36,303 nt of DNA from Candidatus Komeilibacteria bacterium (GTDB taxonomy: Bacteria; Patescibacteriota; Patescibacteriia; UBA1558; UBA10009). The position numbers and the translations under genes were made by a program. The DNA lies in the NCBI GenBank assembly GCA_030688315.1, contig JAUYIT010000036.1:1-36303 (forward strand), given 5' to 3'. Shown here piece after piece: positions 18,138 to 27,166 of the stretch (within the stretch, counting starts at the first letter, position 1; each line of letters begins with the position of its first letter). The notes under the pieces are model-generated. The model was not told where the DNA came from and did no database searches. It was given only the letters and a program-made list of their open reading frames with translations.

Positions 18138-19365
18138 ATTCTTTCTCCAGTAACTTAACTACTTGGTTAAAATCCGCCTTGCCTTTGGCGCTGTCGTTTC
18201 TAAAACGGTATTCTACCTGATCGCCAGCTTTTTCGCCCACGATCAATTGGATATTGATCCCGATTAAATCGGCGTCCTTAAGCTTAAAGCCCGCTGATTC
18301 AAGACGATCGTCATAAAGAAGATCGTAACCGGCCGCAATTAAATCCTGATACAACTGATCGGCTTGTTTTTTCTTACTGGCATCAAGCAACAACAGATGG
18401 GCGTGGAAAGGCGTCAGAGCAGCCGGCCAAATTAGACCCTTAGCATCCTGACAAATTTCCGCCACCGCGCCCATAATGCGGGAAGGTCCAATGCCATAAC
18501 AGCCCATTAACACCGGCTGACGCTTGCCGCCCTCATCAACATACTGATAATCAAAGGCCTTGGTAAATTTAGTCATTAGCTTAAAAATATTACCGACTTC
18601 GATGGCCTTAACCAACTGTACTCCCTGACCGCATTTTGGGCAAGGCACGCCTACTTTAAGCGAACAAATTTCGGTATTTTGGGCAAAATCACACTGATTG
18701 CAAACCACGATATTATCCTCGCCTGATTCGGTTAAAACCTGAAATTCATGGGAATACTTAGAAAAAGTGCCGCCGCTAGCTTCCACCAACCGGGCTTTGA
18801 GCCCGCATCTAGTAAAAACGTTAAAGTAGGCCTGCATGGCTTTTTGATAAAATTCTTCCAAATCTGTCTCGCTGGCATGAAAGCTGTATAAATCTTTCAT
18901 GGAAAATTCGCGGCCGCGTAGTAAACCCGATTTGGCGCGCGGCTCATCGCGAAATTTATCCTGAATCTGGTAAACCGCCGCTGGCAAATCGCGATACGAA
19001 GCAGCGAATTTTTTAACTAGGGGCGTTACCACTTCTTCATGAGTGGCACCCAGAGCGTAATCCTTATCACCCGAGCCTTTGAGTTTAAATAAAACGTCAA
19101 TTTTACTCCAGTTTCCGCTTTTAACCCAGATTTCTTTGGGCGTTAAGGCCGGCATTAAAATTTCTTGGGCCCCAAGCGCGTTCATTTCTTGGCGGATGAT
19201 TTGTTTGATCTTATTTAAAACCCTCAACCCGAGCGGCAGATAACTGTACACGCCGGCCATTAACTTATCAACATAGCCGGCGCGCGTGAGTAAAATAGCG
19301 TTCTGTGAAACTTCATCTTTAGGACTTTCACGCAAGGTTTTACTTAAAAGTTTTGACTGTAACAT
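18127..19365 (-). CDS. proS: Proline--tRNA ligase, short form lacking INS editing domain
   Basis: LGATHEEVVTPLVKKFAASYRDLPAAVYQIQDKFRDEPRAKSGLLRGREFSMKDLYSF; GCYGIGPSRIMGAVAE; 412 aa. Confidence 0.95.
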   Translation of the reverse strand: MLQSKLLSKTLRESPKDEVSQNAILLTRAGYVDKLMAGVYSYLPLGLRVLNKIKQIIRQEMNALGAQEILMPALTPKEIWVKSGNWSKIDVLFKLKGSGDKDYALGATHEEVVTPLVKKFAASYRDLPAAVYQIQDKFRDEPRAKSGLLRGREFSMKDLYSFHASETDLEEFYQKAMQAYFNVFTRCGLKARLVEASGGTFSKYSHEFQVLTESGEDNIVVCNQCDFAQNTEICSLKVGVPCPKCGQGVQLVKAIEVGNIFKLMTKFTKAFDYQYVDEGGKRQPVLMGCYGIGPSRIMGAVAEICQDAKGLIWPAALTPFHAHLLLLDASKKKQADQLYQDLIAAGYDLLYDDRLESAGFKLKDADLIGINIQLIVGEKAGDQVEYRFRNDSAKGKADFNQVVKLLEKEYVQ

Positions 19366-19385
19366 AGAATAAATCTGTCATTTAT

Positions 19386-19533
19386 ATTAATTGAGCGAGG
19401 GCAAGATGTCATTGCGAGGAGCGAGGCGAAGCCGAGCGACGAAGCAATCCCGTTATAATTCGTATAACATCGGGATCGCCACGCCCCTCGCTTCGCTCGG
19501 GGCTCGCGATGACAGCCTTGCCCGAGCGAACAT
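19386..19533. repeat. Palindromic element copy C with a different core
   Basis: gagcgagggcaag-atgtcattgcgagg ... ctcgcgatgacag-ccttgcccgagcgaa; core near-palindrome around cccgttataattcgtataacatcggg. Confidence 0.85.
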
Positions 19534-19584
19534 ATTAAATTCAAGGCGAAAAAAAGAAATATTTTCAGCGAAATCTAATTTAAC

Positions 19585-19893
19585 TTAATTTTTTAGGATT
19601 GGCAGGATTCTAGCTGATTCATTCTTGACCGTGTCTTCATCATAATCAGCACTGTGCGCGCGAGAGCCCTGATAGCTTTGTTCTTTTTGATCCAAATGCA
19701 AACTGAATTGATAAGTCGTGTCCGTTTCCTGATTAATGTATAAATGGAATCTGGGGTAATGCTGGCTTTGCGATAATCTGCGCACATAGCCCACCTTATT
19801 GGTAAAACGGTTGGTAATGCCAAAATAACCGCAACGCCTTAAGGCCTCGCGGATATTGCTTTTTATTTCCTGCTTGGGCACCGCGAAGTTCAT
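19585..19893 (-). CDS. Conserved-looking hypothetical protein, 102 aa
   Basis: Uninterrupted ORF 3 nt downstream of rseP in the same operon orientation. Confidence 0.65.
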   Translation of the reverse strand: MNFAVPKQEIKSNIREALRRCGYFGITNRFTNKVGYVRRLSQSQHYPRFHLYINQETDTTYQFSLHLDQKEQSYQGSRAHSADYDEDTVKNESARILPILKN

Positions 19894-19896
19894 GGC

Positions 19897-21012
19897 TTAA
19901 AATATTGATTTAATCCTGTCAATAAAACCGGTTGATTGAGCGATGTCGCGGTAAGTAATAACGGCAATCAACAACAGCAGCAGGCCAAAACCCAAATTAT
20001 GAATGACGTTTTCAACCTGTTGGTTATTGGGCCGGCGGCGGATTTTTTCAATCACCGCGAACACAAAGCGGCCGCCGTCCAAAGCCGGAAAAGGAAAAAA
20101 GTTGATCACGGCCAAGTTAAGCGAGAGCAGGCCAGCAAACTGCAGTAAATAACTGAAGCCCATTTCCAACGCCTGACCGGTTAGCACTGCTACGCCGATC
20201 GGACCTGATAATTCCACGGCCAAACCCTGCCCGGTAATTAAACCGGCAATGAGGCCGTAAAAAGCGGTAATAATTCTCCAAAGTAAACCCACTGTGGTCA
20301 ATAAGCCCTGATAAAAACTGGCAAAAAATCCATATCTGACCAAGCCGGTCTGTAAAATATTAACGCCCAAAACCTTATCCGGACCGGCCTCCGCGATGTT
20401 GGCCGGTATGATTGAATAATCTTTAACTTCCCCGTCGGCTTTTTGAACCTTAAGTTGAATTGGTTGGTCCTGATTTTGTTTAACGTAATCGGTAACTTGA
20501 GCGTGGCTGACTGCCGGCTGGCCGTTGACCTCCAGCAATAAATCTCCGCCAACTAAACCGGCCGCGGCGGCCGGCGAATTTTGAGCCACGCCCACCACCC
20601 TGATTTTAACCTGGCTCACCTGGGGCTGATTAAGCTCTTCATCCGATAAAGCGGTTGGCAAGCCAATCATGTAGCCCGCGGAAAAAATAAAAAAGGCCAA
20701 CACAATGTTCATTAGTACGCCGGCCGCCAAAATCAGGCCTTTGGCGTAAAAGGGCTTGCTGGCAAAACTGTCGCCCTCATCCCTTAAAGAACCGTCTTCG
20801 CCTTTTAGGCGGACAAAACCGCCCAAAGGAATTAAGTTAAGGGAATACAGAGTATCGCCTTTTTTAACGCCCCACAATCTGGGCGGAAAACCCAAACCGA
20901 ATTCTTCCACTCTGACTCCGTTTTTCCGGGCCACCAAAAAATGTCCCAGTTCATGGACAAACACCAGCACGCTTAAGATTAAAATGAATATTACTATAGT
21001 TAAAAACATCAA
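19897..21012 (-). CDS. rseP: Site-2 protease family zinc metalloprotease with PDZ domain
   Basis: FVHELGHFLVARKNGVRVEEFGLGFPPRLWG (HExxH); VAQNSPAAAAGLVGGDLLLEVNGQ; NFFPFPALDGGRFVF. Confidence 0.92.
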   Translation of the reverse strand: MMFLTIVIFILILSVLVFVHELGHFLVARKNGVRVEEFGLGFPPRLWGVKKGDTLYSLNLIPLGGFVRLKGEDGSLRDEGDSFASKPFYAKGLILAAGVLMNIVLAFFIFSAGYMIGLPTALSDEELNQPQVSQVKIRVVGVAQNSPAAAAGLVGGDLLLEVNGQPAVSHAQVTDYVKQNQDQPIQLKVQKADGEVKDYSIIPANIAEAGPDKVLGVNILQTGLVRYGFFASFYQGLLTTVGLLWRIITAFYGLIAGLITGQGLAVELSGPIGVAVLTGQALEMGFSYLLQFAGLLSLNLAVINFFPFPALDGGRFVFAVIEKIRRRPNNQQVENVIHNLGFGLLLLLIAVITYRDIAQSTGFIDRIKSIF

Positions 21013-21053
21013 TATTTTAAGTCAATAATTAAATTTGATTCAGTCAAAGTAAT

Positions 21054-21608
21054 TTATATTTTCATTATATCTTCTTCTTTTTTATCACCGAGTGCCTTAA
21101 TTTTTTCATTGTAATCTTTGACTAATTTATCCAGCTCATCAAGATTCTTAAACTTTTCATCTTCGGTAATGGTTTTGTCTTTTTCCTGCTCCATGGTTTT
21201 ATCTCTGATTTTTTCCCTAACGCCCCTAATGCTGACCTTGGCGTCTTCCAGTTTTACATGCAATTTTTTAACCACTTCTTTGCGGGTTTCTTCGGTTAAA
21301 GACGGGATATTAATAATCACCAACCCTTCTTTAACCAAAGGGTTGAATCCTAAATCCGCCTTTAAAATAGCTTTTTCTATTTCCTTGATTAAACTTTTAT
21401 CCCAGGGCTGGATAGTGAGGGTTTTAGGATCAGATGCGGCAATGCCGGCTAAATGAACCAGCGGGGTCAGCACACCATAGGCATCAACCTGAACGTTTTC
21501 CACCAAAGCCGGGGTGGCGCGGCCGATTCTTAAATTGCCGATTTCTTTATCCAAAAACAGCAGTACTTTGTTAAATTCCTCCTTATGACTGTTGATAAAA
21601 TCGCTCAT
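21054..21608 (-). CDS. frr: Ribosome recycling factor
   Basis: LRIGRATPALVENVQVDAYG...LTIQPWDKSLIKEIEKAI...EETRKEVVKKLHVKLEDAKVSIRGVR. Confidence 0.97.
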   Translation of the reverse strand: MSDFINSHKEEFNKVLLFLDKEIGNLRIGRATPALVENVQVDAYGVLTPLVHLAGIAASDPKTLTIQPWDKSLIKEIEKAILKADLGFNPLVKEGLVIINIPSLTEETRKEVVKKLHVKLEDAKVSIRGVREKIRDKTMEQEKDKTITEDEKFKNLDELDKLVKDYNEKIKALGDKKEEDIMKI

Positions 21609-21626
21609 AGGATTACAGGTTAAAGA

Positions 21627-22685
21627 TTAATTGACTTTTTTAACGCCTAAAAATAAAATTTTCGGATTTTGCGGATCAATCATTAAATGCTTGGCGCTGC
21701 GCGAACTTGGCAGTTTGCGGGTGATCCAGTTTAAGCCGTTATCGTGGCTGCGGTAAAACGCTTCAGACGTGCCGTAAAAAATCTCACTGCCGTTTTTGGG
21801 ATTGATAGCCAAAGAATAAATTACCGTGGTTTTGGGCGGCGTGAGCAGTTTAAGTTCCTGCCATGTTTCTCCCCCGTTAGCCGAACGCATCAGGCCGTAG
21901 CTGGAAGCGTAAAACAAACCGTCATCAACCGTCGGATCAAGAATCAGTTCCCGATACGATAGCACCTCGCTTTTATTTTTCTCCACTTTGCCTTCAAAAA
22001 TATTGCGCCAGGTTTGGCCGTGATCAACGGACTTAAACACGCCTTGGCCGGCGGTGGCCAGATAAATAATGTTGGCGTTTTTGGGATTGATCAAAATCTT
22101 AGCAACGCGCCCGGAAAAATTGCGATTGACGTGCCAGGAATACGCGCTATCCTCGCTCACAAACAAACCGCTGCCCGAAGTGCCGGCGTAAATAATCCTG
22201 GGGTTGTACGGGTCAATCGCCAGAGAGGTAATTTGGTTATTGGGGTTATCGCGAGTTTCAATCAGCTGATAATCCCAGTGCCGGCTGCAGTCGGTGGATT
22301 TATAAACCCGATTATCAATGGCCGCGTAAATAATACACCTATCCACCGGATCAACGGCAATGGCGTTAATATTTCCTACTTTGGCCAAACTTTGACTCCA
22401 GGCCTCGCCGCCGTTGTAAGTGTAAAATAAGTCGCCGGCCGAAGTGCCCACGTAAATCGCCTGGCGGTCGGTAGGGTCAACCACCATAACCGTAACATCG
22501 CTGGAGGCAAAAGTCCGAGTGGCTTCACCTACGCGGTAAACGGAGCTGACGGCCGACCAGGTATCGCCCTGATCCGACGATTTGTAAACTCCGCCATCAG
22601 CCGCCTGTTCGGTTTTGATGTTAATCAAACAACCGCTTAAAAATAACGGCAACAACGGCAAAAGGATTAAAACTTTTTTTGTCAT
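21627..22685 (-). CDS. Lipoprotein with BNR/Ycf48-like beta-propeller repeats
   Basis: Lipobox LFLSGC; repeated VYKSSDQGDTW / LFVSEDSAYSW / VFKSVDHGQTW / RSANGGETW / YRSHDNGLNW with DPxxxxxIYAGT. Confidence 0.85.
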   Translation of the reverse strand: MTKKVLILLPLLPLFLSGCLINIKTEQAADGGVYKSSDQGDTWSAVSSVYRVGEATRTFASSDVTVMVVDPTDRQAIYVGTSAGDLFYTYNGGEAWSQSLAKVGNINAIAVDPVDRCIIYAAIDNRVYKSTDCSRHWDYQLIETRDNPNNQITSLAIDPYNPRIIYAGTSGSGLFVSEDSAYSWHVNRNFSGRVAKILINPKNANIIYLATAGQGVFKSVDHGQTWRNIFEGKVEKNKSEVLSYRELILDPTVDDGLFYASSYGLMRSANGGETWQELKLLTPPKTTVIYSLAINPKNGSEIFYGTSEAFYRSHDNGLNWITRKLPSSRSAKHLMIDPQNPKILFLGVKKVN

Positions 22686-23599
22686 AGGTTGATAAAAACG
22701 TTTTCCAGCAATAGCCGGGGGCTGACGTTAAAATAAAGCTGTTCCCGGGTTTGTTTGATTAAATCGAATAAAGACAAAATTTTAGGGATCGGCCAGCTTG
22801 GCCTACCGGCCTGAGCATAATCAATTTGGCCCACGTTCTGTTTTAACTTTTGCCTTAAATAAATTTCCAAATGCGCCAGCAAATCTTCGGCTGCCAAAAC
22901 CTTCTGCCTGGCTTCATCAATTTTTTCCAATAAATTTTCCGCGATTTTAAACCGGCCCGGCAGATCCTGATTTAAAACTTGGGTTAATAAATCCCGGCTG
23001 GCCGCAAATTCTTGGTAAAACTCCTGATCCTGGGCCAGTTTAAGGGCCAAACCCGGCCGGCCTCCGCACCAGTCCACAATTTGCCTAGCCGTATTTGCGT
23101 CTTCGGCCTTATCTTGAATGCCCTGATATAATTCAGCCGAAGCGACCGGCAAAAACTTAACGGCCTGACAGCGGGAAATAACGGTGCTTAAAAGATTTTG
23201 CCAGGCGGAGGAAACAATAATCAGTAAAGTTTTAGGAGCGGGTTCTTCCAAAGTTTTTAACAAAGCGTTGGCTGATTCCTGATTAAGCTTTTCGGCCTCG
23301 TAAATAATCCCTATTTTATAATGATCGCTGAACGATTTTAAAAAAAGCGACCGGCAAAATTCCCTAACCTGCTCAATGCCGATATCTTTTTTATCAGGCA
23401 AGGTCTCCAGTTTAAGCAGATTGGTCAATAACAATTCATTTGAACCCAGCACTTTTAAGGCCAGCGCCTCGGCCACGGCGGTTTTACCCAAGTTGGGGGG
23501 TCCGTAAAATAAATAGGCGTGAGCCAGCTTATTTTGGCTCAAACCTTTATCCAAAAAACTGATGGCCGACTGATGGCCGATAATGCCCCAATTATCCAT
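22682..23599 (-). CDS. holB: DNA polymerase III delta' subunit-like AAA+ ATPase
   Basis: AYLFYGPPNLGKTAVAEALA; NQESANALLKTLEEPAPKTLLIIVSS; ISRCQAVKF. Confidence 0.88.
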   Translation of the reverse strand: MDNWGIIGHQSAISFLDKGLSQNKLAHAYLFYGPPNLGKTAVAEALALKVLGSNELLLTNLLKLETLPDKKDIGIEQVREFCRSLFLKSFSDHYKIGIIYEAEKLNQESANALLKTLEEPAPKTLLIIVSSAWQNLLSTVISRCQAVKFLPVASAELYQGIQDKAEDANTARQIVDWCGGRPGLALKLAQDQEFYQEFAASRDLLTQVLNQDLPGRFKIAENLLEKIDEARQKVLAAEDLLAHLEIYLRQKLKQNVGQIDYAQAGRPSWPIPKILSLFDLIKQTREQLYFNVSPRLLLENVFINL

Positions 23600-23650
23600 A
23601 CGAGTTGTTCATCTTTGTTTCCAAATTATAGCAATTTTATTCGCTTTCTG

Positions 23651-24085
23651 TCAATTTTTATCCAGCTCATCATTAACCAACCGATCGGCCAGGGCGTTCA
23701 TGGCCCGGGGCACATGGGTATAGGTGATTTTTTTGAATTTTTGGCTTAAGTTCCAAATTTTAACAAACAACTTTTGCAACTCCGCGTCTTTGACTTTATA
23801 GCTGCCTTTGAGCTGGTTGACCACCAATAAACTGTCCAAATAAAAGTCAATTTCAATTTTACCCGCCTCGGCTTGACCGAGTCGAGACGGGCCGAATTGT
23901 TGCGCTTCAGTAAGAGCTAGAATCACGCCCTCGTACTCCGCCTGATTATTAGTGCGTTCGCCCAGGTATTTGGAAAACCGGCCAATCACTTTATCGGCTT
24001 CGTCTTTAACAATCACCCCGCAGGCCGCCGGTCCCGGATTGCCCCGCGCTCCCCCATCAGTAAAAATTTTTATTTTTTGAATCAT
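23651..24085 (-). CDS. rnhA: Ribonuclease HI family protein
   Basis: KIFTDGGARGNPGPAACGVIV; RTNNQAEYEGVILAL; YLDSLLVVNQLKGSYKVKDAEL; HVPRAMNALADRLVNDELD. Confidence 0.9.
   Translation of the reverse strand: MIQKIKIFTDGGARGNPGPAACGVIVKDEADKVIGRFSKYLGERTNNQAEYEGVILALTEAQQFGPSRLGQAEAGKIEIDFYLDSLLVVNQLKGSYKVKDAELQKLFVKIWNLSQKFKKITYTHVPRAMNALADRLVNDELDKN
23862..23891. repeat. Palindromic segment inside the RNase HI gene
   Basis: cccgcctcggcttgaccgagtcgagacggg: near-palindrome with inner ctcgg/ccgag. Confidence 0.5.
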
Positions 24086-24090
24086 AGCGC

Positions 24091-25806
24091 TTAAGAAAGT
24101 TTAATGTCCACCAAAGAAAGCTGAATTTCACGATTGCCGTTCCATTGGTTAATGCCCAGCTCACAAACAACGTCAATCTGGTCGCCCGGTTTAAGCGAGG
24201 CGCAAACATTGGCAAAACCGAAACAAATAATTTTTTCCCGCCGCTCACCCTGGCTGACCAGCAAACGCAAATGGGTTTTATCGGCACCAATGGCTTCGGC
24301 CACCACCACGGCCACGTTTTTCAATAAAAACCGGGGCTTGTAATTATTTTCGCCAAAAGGTTTAAATTCTTCCAAGGCCTCAATTAAATCCCAGTTGACC
24401 TCATTTAAAATCAGCTCCCGGTCAATCATTAAGGTGGGGGTCAAGTTTGCGCCGGCTAATTTTTGCCCAACATAGGCGGAAAAATCTTTTTTAAAAGCTT
24501 CTAGCTTGGTTTTGGCTAAACTAAAGCCGGCCGCTCCGGCGTGCCCGCCAAATCTTAAAAAATAATCTTTAAAGTGCTCTAAGGCCTCAATTAAATTAAA
24601 CTCCTTAATAGAGCGGCCGGAAGCCACGTACGATTCGCCGCCCTGATCGGATAGCACCAATGACGGCCGGGAAAATTCTTGAGTTAATTTGGATGACACC
24701 AAACCCAGCAGTCCGGGATTCCATTTTTCCCCCACCGCGATTAAAACCGGCTGGTCAGCGGTAACCGCGCCCAACTGCTGTTTGGCTTCGGTAAATAATT
24801 TTTCGGTAATACTCTGACGTTCGGTATTGCGCTTATTTAACTGTCCGGCCAGCACAATGGCCTGTTCAATATTTGCGGTAGTTAGCAATTCATAAGCGCT
24901 GTTGGCGTGAGCCATGCGCCCAGCCGCGTTAATGCGCGGAGCCAACTGCCAGCCAATGGTGGTGGCGTCCGCTTTATCCTGATTAATTGCCGCCACTTCC
25001 ATTAACTTGGCTAGGCCCAAATTTTTGGTTTTAGTTAAAACAATCAGACCGTATTTAACAATGGTCCGGTTTTCTCCGAGTAACGGCACCATATCGGCCA
25101 CGGTGCTGATGGACGCCAGATCCAACAGCCATTTTTCCAAAGCAACCGCGCTTTGACCAACCGGAAGTTGCGCCCGCGAATCCCTTAGCAATGCCTGACC
25201 CACTTTAAAGGCCACTCCCCCGCCGGCCAAAAATTTAAACGGATAATTTTTGTCCCAGCCCGGATGAATAATGGCCAGAGCCGGCGGAACTTGATCAGGC
25301 ACATGATGATGATCGGTAATAATAACTTGCAGACCCAAAGAATTAGCCAATTCAATATCAGCCACGTTGCTGATGCCGCAATCCACAGTTATAACTAGCT
25401 TAACTCCTTGGTCAGCTAAAATTTTAACCGCCTTGGCATTTAAGCCGTAGCCCTCTTTTTCCCGATCCGGCAGATAAGTCACAAAATCAAAATTCAACAA
25501 AGTAAACACTTGATGCAAAATGGCCGAACCGCACACGCCGTCGGCATCATAATCGCCAAAAATCGCCAGCTTATGCCCGTCGGCTTTGGCTTGGTATAAA
25601 GTATCAACCACCAGCTTCATCTGGCTAAATAAATACGGATCATGGATGTTGGCCGAATAATCGGGATGTAAAAATTCGTCAATTTGCGCCTGCGTAGTTA
25701 AACCCCGGTCATCAAGCAATTGCAAAACAGTTACCGGTAGTTCCGGAAACTGTTGCTTGATTGCTTCATTAATGGTCGGCTTGACTAGCCAGCGATATTT
25801 GTTCAT
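24091..25806 (-). CDS. recJ: Single-stranded-DNA-specific exonuclease RecJ
   Basis: LAIFGDYDADGVCGSAIL; VDCGISN; ITDHHHVPDQVPPALAIIHP; GGGVAFKVGQAL; FGGHAGAAGFSL. Confidence 0.95.
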   Translation of the reverse strand: MNKYRWLVKPTINEAIKQQFPELPVTVLQLLDDRGLTTQAQIDEFLHPDYSANIHDPYLFSQMKLVVDTLYQAKADGHKLAIFGDYDADGVCGSAILHQVFTLLNFDFVTYLPDREKEGYGLNAKAVKILADQGVKLVITVDCGISNVADIELANSLGLQVIITDHHHVPDQVPPALAIIHPGWDKNYPFKFLAGGGVAFKVGQALLRDSRAQLPVGQSAVALEKWLLDLASISTVADMVPLLGENRTIVKYGLIVLTKTKNLGLAKLMEVAAINQDKADATTIGWQLAPRINAAGRMAHANSAYELLTTANIEQAIVLAGQLNKRNTERQSITEKLFTEAKQQLGAVTADQPVLIAVGEKWNPGLLGLVSSKLTQEFSRPSLVLSDQGGESYVASGRSIKEFNLIEALEHFKDYFLRFGGHAGAAGFSLAKTKLEAFKKDFSAYVGQKLAGANLTPTLMIDRELILNEVNWDLIEALEEFKPFGENNYKPRFLLKNVAVVVAEAIGADKTHLRLLVSQGERREKIICFGFANVCASLKPGDQIDVVCELGINQWNGNREIQLSLVDIKLS

Positions 25807-25813
25807 CTGTCTG

Positions 25814-27037
25814 TTACTTTTTCTTGATCAGTTCCTTTAAATTAATCACATTACGAGGCAGTCGGGTTTCTTTTTGTTCTTTAACAATGACGGTTGGCGT
25901 ATGCATCACCGGCAACTCAAGTTTTTCCGGGCTGATGGCGTCCAACTGTTTTGAGCCGGTTTGCCGGTTTTTAAAGTAGAAAAAGACGACTGTTGCCAAG
26001 GCAATCAAAATAGCAACTAAAGTCCAGAAAAAAATGTTGCCTAAGCTGAAAAAACCGCCGCCATTGCCCGAAACTTTTTCAATGGCTTGGCCTAAACGTT
26101 GCACTGGTTGGTCAGCGGCTTTTTGTCCGGCCGCTGGCGTGCCCGTTAAGGTATTAAGCTGATTTTGCAATTCCTGTAAATTTTGGATATTTTGTCCCTC
26201 ACTGGCGGCCGACACCTGTTTATCCTGTTCTTTGACTTCGGTTTGGCCGGTGGGCGGCTGAAAAATATTACGATCCTGTTCGGCGGAAATTTTTAAGGGG
26301 TCCAAAGGATAATAATCCTGGCCATCATTGGTGCCGTCACCATCAGTGTCTTTTCTTAACGGATCAGTACCCTTGGCTTTTTCCTGCAAATCCGACAAGC
26401 CGTCGTTATCGTCGTCAATATCGGCGTTATTGCCAATGCCGTCTCCGTCCGTATCCAGCCACTCGCTTGGATCAAGCGGAAAGGCGTCAATATTGTCGTT
26501 ATAACCGTCTCCGTCCGTATCGGCTTTTAAAGGGTTGGTACCGTGCGCTTTTTCCTGCTCATCGGTTAAGCCGTCATTATCGTCATCGTTATCTAGCCGG
26601 TCAACCGTGCCATCGCCGTCGGTATCCTTATCCGGCACAATCAAGGTTGTCTGATTGGAATCATTGCTCGGATTTTGATCGGCCGGTTCGGCAGCCATTA
26701 TTCTGGCCTGAATATTAAAGGAATCTTCGGGCACGACAAAATCCACAAACACGTCATCGTAAAAATTGGGGCGGACCGAAACCGGACGAGATTCGCCAAT
26801 TATCTGACTGCCTCTAAAAAACGAAACAAAGCCCGACATATCATTGTTACCCACGTTTTTAACGCGGGCGTAAATTCTAATTGATTGTCCGCTGATAAAC
26901 ACGTCTTTGGAAAATTCCAAATCCTCGGCTTTCAAAGAAAGATCATAATCAAACTCCGCCGCCTTGGTTGAAGTCGGACTTAATAATAAAAAGCCGAATA
27001 TATACAACGATAATAATGTTAAATACTTGAATGCCAT
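25814..27037 (-). CDS. Secreted/anchored protein with CARDB-like domain and thrombospondin type 3 repeats
   Basis: Signal peptide; repeated [41 protein letters not shown]; C-terminal TM helix. Confidence 0.85.
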   Translation of the reverse strand: MAFKYLTLLSLYIFGFLLLSPTSTKAAEFDYDLSLKAEDLEFSKDVFISGQSIRIYARVKNVGNNDMSGFVSFFRGSQIIGESRPVSVRPNFYDDVFVDFVVPEDSFNIQARIMAAEPADQNPSNDSNQTTLIVPDKDTDGDGTVDRLDNDDDNDGLTDEQEKAHGTNPLKADTDGDGYNDNIDAFPLDPSEWLDTDGDGIGNNADIDDDNDGLSDLQEKAKGTDPLRKDTDGDGTNDGQDYYPLDPLKISAEQDRNIFQPPTGQTEVKEQDKQVSAASEGQNIQNLQELQNQLNTLTGTPAAGQKAADQPVQRLGQAIEKVSGNGGGFFSLGNIFFWTLVAILIALATVVFFYFKNRQTGSKQLDAISPEKLELPVMHTPTVIVKEQKETRLPRNVINLKELIKKK

Positions 27038-27055
27038 ATTATAAATTTATTATTA

Positions 27056-27164
27056 CTCGGGCAAGAAAAATTTTTTTGTCCTCGCCTCCGGCCTTCGCCG
27101 CGGCCGGCGGCTTGCCCGGTATTTTGCGCTCGGCCCAAAAAATTTTACTTGCCCTCGCTCGCCT
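27056..27164. repeat. Palindromic TIR element copy D
   Basis: ctcgggcaagaaaaatttttttgtcc ... cccaaaaaattttacttgccctcgctcgcc. Confidence 0.8.
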
Positions 27165-27166
27165 GT

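Noticed and set aside
19344-19588. Two ORFs (19344-19544 minus, 19391-19588 plus)
   Set aside because: Both are translations of palindromic repeat copy C (GARRSRATKQS / REPRAKRGAWRS).
22014-22430. 138-aa plus-strand ORF
   Set aside because: Antisense to the beta-propeller lipoprotein; no recognisable domain or start context.
26287-26660. Tandem-like nucleotide periodicity (ccgtctccgtccgtatc)
   Set aside because: Explained by thrombospondin type 3 Asp/Gly calcium-binding repeats in the coding frame, not by an independent DNA repeat.
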